The notes beneath the pieces are model-generated. The model was not told where the DNA came from. It was given only the letters and a program-made list of their open reading frames with translations, and searched no databases. Of a stretch of 64,000 nt of DNA, positions 33,846-42,366 are shown in pieces. Within the stretch, counting starts at the first letter, position 1, and every line of letters begins with the position of its first letter. The position numbers and the translations under genes were made by a program. Source of the stretch: Trebonia sp963737285 (GTDB lineage: Bacteria > Actinomycetota > Actinomycetes > Streptosporangiales > Streptosporangiaceae); NCBI GenBank assembly GCA_963737285.1, contig CAVTRT010000003.1, positions 3,968,001-4,032,000 on the forward strand, read 5' to 3'.

Positions 33846-35961
33846 CTACTGCTCGTCGTCTGCGATGTGCAGCTGCCGCTCCAGCGCCTGACGGACCAGG
33901 CCCAGAATGTACGGCAGGTCCTCGTGGGCGTTCAGCGTCACTTCCACGTCGCCGCGCCCCCAGTGCCCGACGTTCGTGACGTCCCGGGCACGCCTCTCGG
34001 GGTCGCGCAGCTCGCTGAACGGCATGTTCAGGTTGAGGACCAGCCGCTTGCTCTGCGGGATCACGTGGACGAAGTAACCGTCCGCCTTGTAGGTGATGTA
34101 GAGCTTGAAGAAGTCCTCGCTGACGCTTGGATCCAGGGCGAGAAGTTCCTTCCGCAACGCATCGAAGAGCGGCTGCATTGGCTGGCCTGGCGAGATGTTC
34201 GGGTGATCGTCCAGCGAGTAAGCAGCCCGAGTGGACCGCTTCGCGGGCATGTCTCGGTACCCTGCGAGCGCCGCCTCCGGCAGTACGGGCAGTGTCCACA
34301 CTTCCACAGCCGTTTGGACCAGATGCAGTGCCCGCTCGGCTATCGCGGACTCATTCCAAGTGGCCAAGGTCCCGAGGCCCTTGTTCAGCCGGAGCGGGGC
34401 TCTCACGGAAGCCACCCTCGATGGCCTGTTTCTCGGCAAACGTGCGGTTGCTGTACTCGGAGTTGTAGCCAGTCAGCGTGAGGTTGCCGAGCCTGTGCAG
34501 CCAAGTGGAGTGCACTTGCTCCCAGTCGGGTCCCAGCTCGTCTTGCCAGGCTGGGGACTTATCGATGGCCTGCGGCATGATGTGCTCGATCGTGTACTCA
34601 TCAACCGGAACGACTTCCCTGCGCCCGTGGTTCTCCAGACGCCGCAGCAGGTAAGTGCGCCGCGGAAAGTTGTAGGCGTCCCGCGAGCAGAGGTCGCGCA
34701 CGAACTCGTCGTTGCGTGGGAAGCGCCGAGTGGAGGTTGATAGCAGCAGGTACGCCGCCGCGCTGTCGAAGCTGCGGTCATCGCGCAAGGCTCGCGTCAT
34801 GGCTGCGAAGATCCGGCCGTGGGAGTTGGTGGGGAGGCTGCACACGGCCCGGCGAAACAGGTATGACTCCACGAGCCGCACCATGCGGGTCATGTCCTCG
34901 ACGGAGAGCCGTTCCTGCTTCATGTCGTTGTACAGCTCGAGCAGGAACGGGTAGGCGACATCGACGCGCATCTCGCGCAGGTCGGCGAACACGGCGGCAA
35001 GTCTCTTGTCCGGCTCATGCCCGAGTGCCATGGCGCAGTAGTGCTCGGCGTAAGTCTGCAGGTCAGCCAGCAACGCATCGACCCCGTTGGCCGCGACCTG
35101 CCCCAGCCGGGCGTACGCCTTGAATGCCTCGTAGACGGCGCCAATCTTGGGAATTTCGCCGGTCTTCATCGTCAGGTAGTCCCGCACGAAGGCGTCGAAG
35201 TACGCACTGTACGCCTCCTGCCCGAAGGCCAGCTCCATCGGCCGCCAATGATCGTTGTACAACTGGGTCTGGTGCTTGGGGTCTAGGGCCATCAGGACGA
35301 AGTTGCGGATGAGGTCGGCCTGGCTCAAGTCAAGACCCGTGGAGTTCATGGACTCGAAGATGAGCTGCGGGTTGTCCTGGTCCTTGCTTAGCGCGATATC
35401 GACCACGAGCAGCTTGCCCAGCCCCAGGCAGAGGGCAGCCAGTGCCTCCTCATTCAAGTCCGAGATCTGCGTGTCGAAGAACTCGAAGTTCTCCCTGACC
35501 CGCCGCGACGGGTTCGGCGGTATCGGCTTGTCCTGCGCGATCGCCAGGAGCGTGTCCTTGTCGGTCTGCGTCAGCAGGAGCTTGAAGCCGCCCTCGCCCT
35601 CCTCCTCAGGATTGAGGAGGAAATAGTTGCGGATCTTCCGGGCGGAAAACCCCGCGACCGGCTCGCCGTCCAGGTGGCGGGCCAGCGCGGCCAGCAGCAG
35701 CGAGACGCTCGTCAGGCGCTGCTGCCCGTCAATGACCAGCAGCGGCGTCGGCCCCATCACCTGGTACAGGCTCTTCTCGATGTACACGATCGAGCCGATG
35801 AAATGGGCCGCGATGTCCTCCGACCGCCCCGAGCGCAGGACGTCTTCCCACAGCTGCTCGCACTCACGCAGCGTCCACGAGTAGGTACGCTGGTAGATCG
35901 GGATGGTGAGCTGCGGTGATTTCTTCAGGAAGTCCAGCAGCCGTGCCTCAGTAGCCTTCAT
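33846..35961 (-). CDS. GmrSD-like type IV restriction protein (DUF262-DUF1524), one frameshift
   Basis: DUF262 N-terminus: IPIYQRTYSWTLRECEQLWE (about 20-39) and VIDGQQRLTSVSLLLAAL (about 75-92), the nucleotide-binding DGQQR motif. The DUF1524 nuclease part has EYTIEHIMPQ near 455 and HRLGNLTLTGYNSEYSN. At 34396-34399 a CCCC run (minus strand) appears to hold one C too many. With CCC the frame joins PLRLNKGLGTLATWNESAIA and a DUF5655-type tail (SEDFFKLYITYKADGYFVHV) ending TGA 33846. The corrected length is near 700 aa, as in single-chain GmrSD enzymes that cut glucosylated or otherwise modified phage DNA. It is first in a leftward run of four genes. Confidence 0.82.
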
Positions 35962-36202
35962 GCCCCACCCCTGTAGTCAGTCGCGCTAATTCCTCTAGGC
36001 AGATTCTGCCACAGAACCGGATCAACCGATCAGGAGCAATCAGGAGCCGAGAAACCCAAGATTCCTGATGGCAGCGGAACCCCATGGCCGACCGGATCGC
36101 CACTCCCAGTCGATTGACTGCCACTGAAGTTTCTCGGCGAGCTTCAGTCACATGGTCACACCAGTAATTTAGGTCGCACTACTGCGTACAGATGGGAGAG
36201 CT

Positions 36203-36532
36203 ATGGTGAGCCAGGGCAAGCTCGTGCGTGACAGGATTCCCGAGATCATCAAGGCTGAGGGGCTGGAGCCTGTCATCTACACGGCCGACGCCGCCGAATA
36301 CGGCGCCCGGCTGCGGGACAAGCTCCAGGAGGAAGTGGCGGAGTTCATCGCCTCCGACAACGACCCGGAGGAACTCGCCGACATCCTCGAGGTCCTGTAC
36401 GCCCTCGCCGAGCAGACGGGCACCAGCCGCGATCAGCTGGAAAAGCTCCGAGCAGCCAAGGCCAACAAGCGCGGCGGCTTCACCGACCGGATTATCTGGA
36501 CCGGGAACCGTCGGGCCGAACCAGCGGATTGA
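36203..36532 (+). CDS. MazG-like nucleotide pyrophosphohydrolase
   Basis: 109 aa. GGGAGA precedes the ATG. LVRDRIPEIIKAEGL starts the fold, and the metal site is KLQEEVAEFI (EExxE-like) plus ELADILEVLYAL (E..D), as in phosphoribosyl-ATP pyrophosphohydrolase-like/MazG small proteins. It should hydrolyse NTPs or an unusual nucleotide. The 3' end overlaps the convergent GIY-YIG gene by 41 bases. A C-terminal copy of the same gene survives at about 60.1 kb. Confidence 0.82.
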   Translation: MVSQGKLVRDRIPEIIKAEGLEPVIYTADAAEYGARLRDKLQEEVAEFIASDNDPEELADILEVLYALAEQTGTSRDQLEKLRAAKANKRGGFTDRIIWTGNRRAEPAD

Positions 36533-36932
36533 GGAACGGCCGCCCAGCGGGCAGCTTCCCCTCACGCACGGCCCGCTCCAAGGCATCTGCCTCCGCCTTG
36601 TCTCGGCACACGACATACCGGTACGTCAGCTGCTCCCGAACGTAGTCCCTGGTCATCCGATCCAGGAGCAGCTCGCCTCGCCCGATGTCGCGCAGCTGGT
36701 CCGGTGTCAGGGTAGGGACGACGAGGCGGTCGCATACGTACACGTTGAACTGGTCCCCGCTTCGCCGGCCAGAGGCATGCGCGTTCAGCCGCGTCGGCAA
36801 GTCAGTGCTCATCCCGACGTACACGAAGTCTGCGCTCCGCCAGATGGTGTAGACACCGACCGTCTTGCTGGGCACGTGCCGACGCGCCCAGTCGGCGAAC
36901 TTGAACTCAGGGCCGTCCTGAAGGTCGTTCAC
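36492..36932 (-). CDS. GIY-YIG nuclease domain protein
   Basis: About 146 aa from a GTG (VNDLQDGPEFKFADWARRHV). The GIY-YIG core reads VGVYTIWRSADFVYVGMSTD with GVY and YVG as the signature pairs, then LPTRLNAHASGRRSGDQFNV containing the catalytic Arg-helix. A conserved Glu is plausible in GRGELLLDRM. It is the last gene of a three-gene leftward operon, 13 bases after the HNH nuclease stop. Single-domain GIY-YIG proteins nick DNA. Its pairing with an HNH enzyme suggests a restriction-like role, inferred from context. Confidence 0.75.
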   Translation of the reverse strand: MNDLQDGPEFKFADWARRHVPSKTVGVYTIWRSADFVYVGMSTDLPTRLNAHASGRRSGDQFNVYVCDRLVVPTLTPDQLRDIGRGELLLDRMTRDYVREQLTYRYVVCRDKAEADALERAVREGKLPAGRPFLNPLVRPDGSRSR

Positions 36933-36945
36933 GGCCGGCCCGCCC

Positions 36946-38010
36946 TCACGAGAACACGTCCTGCACGGCGCGGACGTACTCTGGCCACCCGCCCTTCGAC
37001 GCGAACGGCCCGAGGGTGATCTCAAGGGTGCGCTTCAGCGGGTGCGGCGAGCTCCTGATCGCCTCGTTGCGCTGCACAAGCCCCCGCAGCTCCGCGGCCG
37101 TCGGCAGACGCGCGCTCTTGCCAGCGTTGCAGTCGAAGTGCGCGGGCGCCAGGTTCCACACCTTGTCGAGATCCAGTTCGGGCCACTGGCGCGCAACGGG
37201 GAAGCGGTCCATGAGGGCCAGCGGGAACACGTGGTCGATCGCGTCCCGGTCCCCCGGCCAGATGATGTCGCCGCAGGTCAGGCAGCGACCGTGCTGGAAG
37301 CCAATAACCGCCTCCTTCACCCCCGCTACAGAACGCCTTCGCCTCCTGTCCGTGAGCCGCCACTCAGCGAAGTCGACCGCCAGCCCTTCCTCCATGACGC
37401 TGCGGCCCACCCCGGTGGTGAACGAGGCCTCGACGATGCTCCAGCGCGCGTCCAGCTCACCACGCAGGCTGGCCAGCTGCGGGGACGCCGCGATGCGACG
37501 CAGGTCCGGGGAAAGCTGGACCACCCGGTCCCGGCCTCGCCCGCGAAGCGAGTAGAACGTGTGCGGCAGCTGCCCACCGGGGACATTGTGGAACTTGTCC
37601 ATGACCATGCCAGGGATCGACTTCACGGCGGCCTGCACCAGCCGCTCGGACGGCTGGCCCGCCGCCAGGGACGCCTCGGCATCCTCCTTGGCCACGGCGA
37701 GGAAGTCTGTGGCCGCCAGGCTCGTCCGTTCCGAAGCCTGGGGCGAGTCCCCTACCCGGCGGACTATGCCCATCGCGTAAGGAGCCGCGAGCTCCTCCAG
37801 GGTGACCGCATCGCGCCCCGAGGCCGCAAGCTCGAGGAGAACGTCCCCCAGCGCGAACTTGTAGGTCCGCGAGTTCGCGCCCATCAGGACGGCCCACCGC
37901 CAGGACGCGTGCGCGGACGGCTCAGCCCGGTAGAAGTCCGCCTCGCCCACCGCACCCCACTCACGCGCAGGCAGGCCACCCCGCAACGCCTTGCCCAGCA
38001 CAAACGACAA
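36946..38010 (-). CDS. HNH endonuclease with a conserved unknown N-terminal domain
   Basis: 354 aa. About 230 N-terminal residues without a known fold (ASWRWAVLMGANSRTYKFAL is the most distinctive stretch) precede an HNH nuclease: CLTCGDIIWPGDRDAIDHVF, then KVWNLAPAHFDCNAGKSARL, giving CxxC, the DH pair, Asn, His and the C-N-x-x-K-S tail of the Cas9/McrA-like group. The first codon is TTG with a GTG three codons on; the exact start is unsure. It lies 13 bases from both neighbours in the operon. A 45-base piece of a related gene is at 54.86 kb. Confidence 0.82.
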   Translation of the reverse strand: MSFVLGKALRGGLPAREWGAVGEADFYRAEPSAHASWRWAVLMGANSRTYKFALGDVLLELAASGRDAVTLEELAAPYAMGIVRRVGDSPQASERTSLAATDFLAVAKEDAEASLAAGQPSERLVQAAVKSIPGMVMDKFHNVPGGQLPHTFYSLRGRGRDRVVQLSPDLRRIAASPQLASLRGELDARWSIVEASFTTGVGRSVMEEGLAVDFAEWRLTDRRRRRSVAGVKEAVIGFQHGRCLTCGDIIWPGDRDAIDHVFPLALMDRFPVARQWPELDLDKVWNLAPAHFDCNAGKSARLPTAAELRGLVQRNEAIRSSPHPLKRTLEITLGPFASKGGWPEYVRAVQDVFS

Positions 38011-38023
38011 GACGCACCAGCGC

Positions 38024-38284
38024 TTAACCAGCCAAAGAAGAATTCACCGCCGAATAGCGCCAGAGCCTAAGGCCACGCCAGTAGGCCAGCATAGAATCTC
38101 CCGACCGTAGACGACCCTTGACGATCTTGATAATGAATAACGAAGCAATCGAGCTGAGCGCGCCATTCGCGAACCAGAAGACCGGCCCAGGAGACGGGAA
38201 AGGCCAGGTGGGGGCCTCTGTGCTGGGCAGTGCCGGAGGCTTGCGCTGTATCGGATCCACTAAGCTTGCCACGAAATCCTCCAT
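38024..38284 (-). CDS. Small protein with one possible membrane segment, first of the HNH operon
   Basis: 86 aa from ATG 38284 (MEDFVASLVDPIQRKPPALP). A Pro-rich stretch is followed by a hydrophobic segment NGALSSIASLFIIKIVKG and a basic tail RLWRYSAVNSSLAG. The spacing of 13 bases to the HNH gene and the same direction support a real cistron, but there is no clear ribosome site, and an overlapping frame starts a few bases earlier. Function unknown; a membrane anchor or sensor for the nuclease pair is a guess. Confidence 0.4.
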   Translation of the reverse strand: MEDFVASLVDPIQRKPPALPSTEAPTWPFPSPGPVFWFANGALSSIASLFIIKIVKGRLRSGDSMLAYWRGLRLWRYSAVNSSLAG

Positions 38285-38344
38285 CGATGGACATTTGCCG
38301 ACCTGCCGCGTTGGCCTGGCAGCAAACATTTCAGGAATAGCATC

Positions 38345-39148
38345 ATGGGATATCGCCTTAACCCGCCGCCTGGCTGGCCGCCCGTCCCCCGAGACTTCAC
38401 CCCGCCGCCCGGCTGGCAACCCGATCCATCCTGGCCGCCGGTGCCGCCGGGGTGGCAGCTGTGGGTGGAAGACAGCACGCTGCTACCCATGCGCCCGGTC
38501 ATCCCTGGCGTCCACTACGCCACCGCTGACATGCCCAAGACGGGCACCAACGGCTGGGCCATCGCCTCGTTCGTGCTCGGCCTCATCTCCGTCTCCGTGC
38601 TCAGCATCATCTTCGGCATCGTCGCGCTATCGAAGCTCCGTAACGTGCCACAGCGGGGCAAGGGGCTGGCGATTGCCGGCATCTGCCTGTCCGCGGTCTG
38701 GATCGCGGGCGCGATTGGGTTCGTCGTCTATTTCTCCTCGACCGCGGCGCAGCGGTCGAGTACGGGCCAGATCACCCAGAGCGGGCACCTCAGCATCACG
38801 GCGCTGCACGCCGGTGACTGTTTCCAGAACGACGCGGGCAACCAGCCCAACGCGGGGACAACGACCCAGATCACGGCCGTCGCCTGCACCAGTCCGCACA
38901 ACGCCCAGGTGATCGCGCTGCTGCCCGTCTCCGGGTCGGCGTACCCGGGCGCGGCCGCGCTTAAGGCGCAGGCATACCCGGGCTGCAAGGCCAAGGCCGT
39001 GGCCGACCTCGACCCCGCGCAGGTCACCTCCTCGATGAACCTGCTCTGGTATTACCCGGAGCAGCAGACCTGGACCGACGGCCAACACTCGATCACCTGC
39101 GTCGTGGCGGACTCCAGCCGGGACCTGACGTCCTCCCTGCTGAAGTAA
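38345..39148 (+). CDS. DUF4190-type membrane protein with septum-formation-like C-terminal domain
   Basis: 267 aa. The N-terminus has three proline-tryptophan repeats (PPPGWPPVP, PPPGWQPDP, PPVPPGW) like actinobacterial DUF2510 lead regions. Two membrane helices of the DUF4190 type follow (AIASFVLGLISVSVLSIIFG near 75, IAGICLSAVWIAGAIGFVVY near 108). The extracellular part carries HAGDCFQNDAGN, ITAVACTSPHNAQVIAL, GCKAKAV and ITCVVADSS, the Cys-His pattern of septum-formation family domains. Exposed on the outer face of the membrane. Divergent from the HNH operon, and not obviously linked to it. Confidence 0.8.
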   Translation: MGYRLNPPPGWPPVPRDFTPPPGWQPDPSWPPVPPGWQLWVEDSTLLPMRPVIPGVHYATADMPKTGTNGWAIASFVLGLISVSVLSIIFGIVALSKLRNVPQRGKGLAIAGICLSAVWIAGAIGFVVYFSSTAAQRSSTGQITQSGHLSITALHAGDCFQNDAGNQPNAGTTTQITAVACTSPHNAQVIALLPVSGSAYPGAAALKAQAYPGCKAKAVADLDPAQVTSSMNLLWYYPEQQTWTDGQHSITCVVADSSRDLTSSLLK

Positions 39149-39215
39149 CCAGCCTCAGGGGTCGCAAAGGCCGCCGGGACGGTGGCAACGATCAAGAGCA
39201 GCGCGCGGGCACTAG

Positions 39216-41945
39216 CTACGTATAGAGGTAAAGGACCGTGTTGCTGGTGCCGCCGACGGCTGTGATGACGACCTTCACCTTCGCGCCCTTGGTGCCCTTG
39301 GGCGTGACCACCGTGAGCGTCCCGGTGCCGGAGACGGTGATGTGGGTTCCTGCCTTGCCGCCGAACGTCACCGACTTCACGCCGACGAAATTAGCGCCCT
39401 TGACGGTGACCTTCGTGCCGCCGTTGTGGGTGCCCTTCGCCGGTGAGATAGACGTGATGTGCGGGGTGTCCGCGTAGAGGTAGCTGGCAGCGTTGCTGAC
39501 GCCGCCAGCAGCAGAGATGACCACCTTGACCGTCGCGCCCTCGGTTCCACTCGGAGCCAGGACGGTGAGTGTTGCGGTGCCGGAGACGGCGATGTGGGTT
39601 CCTGCCCTGCCGCCGAAGGTCACCGACTTCACGCCGGTGAAGCTGGCGCCCTTGATCGTGACCTTCGTGCCCCCGCTCCTGGTGCCGTGAGACGGCGAGA
39701 TCGAGGTGATGTGCGGCGGGGGCGGGTTCCGGTAGGTGTACCGGTCGCCGGTGGCCGCCGCCGTGTACGCGCCGTCCTCGACAGAGACCCGCAGGTCCAC
39801 GGTCCGGGCTGACTCGGCCGGGAGGGTCACCGTGCAGGCAGTGGTGGTGCAGGACGGGGTGAGGGTCGCCAGGACCGTGGAGCCTGAGTAGACCCGCAGC
39901 AGGTCCGCCCCGGCGATCGGCAGGAAGCCGCTGCCGTGCACCGTGACCGTCGCGGTCTTGCCAGCGCTACCGGAACTCGGCACCACGCTGGTGACCTGGC
40001 GGGACGTGAGCCTGGTCGCCGTTACCTCGCACATCAGCGCGGTGTAGCCGGGATAGTAGGTGCTGTAGTAGTTCGTCGGGCTGACGCCGAAGGCGATGGG
40101 CGCGCCGAGCCCGGAAGCCAGGTCGTAGCCCGTGGTCGCCTGGTAAAGGCCGCCGGTGTAGCCGCCTGGCGTGTAGTCGTTGTTCCCGCTGGTGATGTCC
40201 CTGAGGACCTGCGGGTAGGCACCGGAGTAGATGCTGGTCGCATCGGCTGCCGCCACGAAGTAGAGCGCCTGCGGGAACACGCCCGCCGGCCCGGAGCCGT
40301 AGGCGGAGCAGTACGGCGAGGCGTCCGTGAGCGCGGCGAGGGCCGCCAGCAGCGGGGACGCCGCGCTGGTGCCGCCCCAGACCTGCCAGCTGCCGTCGTA
40401 GTAGATGACGTAGCCGCTCTCGGGGTCGGCGTTGGCCGAGATGTCCGGGGTTTCCCGGACATAGCCCTGCGAGTCCACGCTGTCCGCGCAAACCGGGTAG
40501 GTGTCCGTTTCGCCGTCAAAGATGCCGGGGATCGAGGGCTGGTACTGATAGTCGGGCATGCACCAGGCGGTGGACAGGCCGCCACTGCCAGCGCCGTCCG
40601 AGATCGCCGATTCGTTCCAGACGACCTCGTTGCCGCTGGAGTCGAACCCGGTACCGCCGACGCTGTCGATGTAGGGCGTGTCAGCGGGGACGCTGATGTT
40701 CAGGTCGGCGTCGCTCGCGTCGCCCCTGAGGCAGCCGGACGAGCCGGTGTCACCTGCGGCTGCCAGGATGGTCTGGCCCTGGGCGTCAGCCGCATAGGCC
40801 GCGTTCTCGTCCGCCTGCTCCTCCGCCGAGCTGGACAGTTCCTCGCACAGTGCCCACGAGATGGACATCGTCTTCTCGGTGTCGGAGGCCACGAACGCGG
40901 TGATGGAGTCAGGGATGCCCACGCTGTCGTTGGGGGCCTGGTAGACGTCGATCGTCGCGTCAGGCGCGAGTCCCGCAGCGACATCAATGTCCAGCGCGGT
41001 CTCTTCCGAGGTCGGCGCGCTCCCGGGGCCGCCGTCGACCTCGACGTAGTTCACCGGGGTGGAGATGCCGTAGCAGGACTCATAGGCACGGACGTCGGAG
41101 GGCAGGTTCGGCTCGAGCTCCAGCAGCGCGATCTTCTGGCCCTGCCCGAGGTCGCCGAGGCCGTAGAGCTGCGACATCCCGTAATAGCCGGCGAAGACGT
41201 CGATCGTGTTGGGCCATGTGTCCGACGCAGCGGAGCACGCCTTCGGGCCTGTCGCGGCGGGCTGTGCCTTGCTCGCCTTCGGCAGGTCAGACAGGCTGGG
41301 GCGCTGGGCTGGGCCTGCCGGCGCCCGCTCCAGGGACTGCGGCTGCGCCTGGTACAGGTCATCGAGGCCGAGCACGCCCTGCACGACCGGCGCCACGGAC
41401 GCGGCGATCTTCGGCGCGGTGTCGTTGGCATAAGCCACTCGCCCGCCCGGCAGCCGGTAGTCGATAAGGCTGACGCCGAAGGCGCGCTCAAGCTGAGCGG
41501 CCGTCGCCGTCACCGGGATCATCAGCCGGTCCGAGGTGACGGCGCCGGGAGACAGCCCGGCAGCCTTCAGCGCGTCGGAGACCGCCTGCACCTGGGCGAG
41601 CGTCGGGCCGAACAGCGGGCCGAACTGCCCCTTGGCCAGGAAGTGGTGGAAGTACGGCGACTTCCGGTTCGCCAGCCCGTCCAGGTAGGCTGTCAGCGCC
41701 GCCTGGTCACGGACCTTGAGCGCGACATCGACGTGGACCTGCTGCGCGGCCGCCACGGCCCCAAGCCGCTCGGCACCCGCCAGGACACGCGGCGCGACAC
41801 TGGCCGGCAGCGCAACGGGACGCTGCGCCGACGAGCCGGACGACGCCGCTCGCGCCGCGGATGGCACTGCCGCCAGACTGCCGACAAGCACGCCAGTAGC
41901 GAGCAGCGAAAAAATTACTGCCCTGTTACGCCTGATATTCACCAT
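39216..41945 (-). CDS. Sedolisin (S53 serine-carboxyl peptidase) with two IPT/TIG domains
   Basis: 909 aa, secreted. The signal peptide spans about 1-33. The activation propeptide (about 60-190, HVDVALKVRDQAALTAYLDG, SPYFHHFLAKGQFGPLFGPT) is followed by the catalytic domain with TSEETALDIDVAAGLAPDA (Glu and Asp of the triad) and WGGTSAASPLLAALAAL (nucleophile Ser). ISWALCEELSSSAEEQAD probably holds the oxyanion region. Two C-terminal IPT/TIG Ig-like domains (PHITSISPSHGTRSGGTKVT, PHITSISPAKGTHNGGTKVT) are near-identical tandem copies. Such enzymes digest protein at acidic pH outside the cell. It diverges from the GH127 gene across about 420 bases. Confidence 0.9.
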   Translation of the reverse strand: MVNIRRNRAVIFSLLATGVLVGSLAAVPSAARAASSGSSAQRPVALPASVAPRVLAGAERLGAVAAAQQVHVDVALKVRDQAALTAYLDGLANRKSPYFHHFLAKGQFGPLFGPTLAQVQAVSDALKAAGLSPGAVTSDRLMIPVTATAAQLERAFGVSLIDYRLPGGRVAYANDTAPKIAASVAPVVQGVLGLDDLYQAQPQSLERAPAGPAQRPSLSDLPKASKAQPAATGPKACSAASDTWPNTIDVFAGYYGMSQLYGLGDLGQGQKIALLELEPNLPSDVRAYESCYGISTPVNYVEVDGGPGSAPTSEETALDIDVAAGLAPDATIDVYQAPNDSVGIPDSITAFVASDTEKTMSISWALCEELSSSAEEQADENAAYAADAQGQTILAAAGDTGSSGCLRGDASDADLNISVPADTPYIDSVGGTGFDSSGNEVVWNESAISDGAGSGGLSTAWCMPDYQYQPSIPGIFDGETDTYPVCADSVDSQGYVRETPDISANADPESGYVIYYDGSWQVWGGTSAASPLLAALAALTDASPYCSAYGSGPAGVFPQALYFVAAADATSIYSGAYPQVLRDITSGNNDYTPGGYTGGLYQATTGYDLASGLGAPIAFGVSPTNYYSTYYPGYTALMCEVTATRLTSRQVTSVVPSSGSAGKTATVTVHGSGFLPIAGADLLRVYSGSTVLATLTPSCTTTACTVTLPAESARTVDLRVSVEDGAYTAAATGDRYTYRNPPPPHITSISPSHGTRSGGTKVTIKGASFTGVKSVTFGGRAGTHIAVSGTATLTVLAPSGTEGATVKVVISAAGGVSNAASYLYADTPHITSISPAKGTHNGGTKVTVKGANFVGVKSVTFGGKAGTHITVSGTGTLTVVTPKGTKGAKVKVVITAVGGTSNTVLYLYT

Positions 41946-42366
41946 TGTCCCCCGCTACAGCCGACATTGGGCTAGTACGAAGCATATATGCCGAGAGCGC
42001 TCAGCGAGGGCTACGGCGGCCTCCAGTTGGAGTCTGGGCTGGAGTGACGTTCCGGGGCGTTCGGGAATCTTATGTCGCGAAATGGCCGTCAGCTTGGCCG
42101 ACGCCCCCTCGGTTCCCTCCAACAGCGGATTCCGACAAATTTCCGACACCGGCAGCCGGGGCGCAAGCAGGTCCAGGGCCAGGACGCATCCAGCAGCCGG
42201 GCCAGGCCATCGCACGCAACCGAAACCGCGTGCTCGACTACCTCCCGCTATGAGACCCAAGTCTCAAACGACTTTGGCGATCCCGTGACACCACATCCAT
42301 GGACATTAACCATAAGATTTCCGCGCAGGCGCTGTTTCGTCGTGTTTGAGTAGGAGAGCAATACCA
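41946..42366. other. Divergent intergenic region between sedolisin and GH127 genes
   Basis: No gene supported. Contains GAGACCCAAGTCTC at 42252-42265, a 5+5 inverted repeat around CCAA that could be an operator. A lower-GC stretch, TTAACCATAAGATTT, about 60 bases before the GH127 start is the best promoter candidate. AGGAG ten bases before ATG 42367 is the GH127 ribosome site. Confidence 0.4.

Noticed and set aside
39936..41975. 679-aa rightward open frame
   Set aside because: Antisense shadow of the sedolisin gene, which has clear catalytic motifs.
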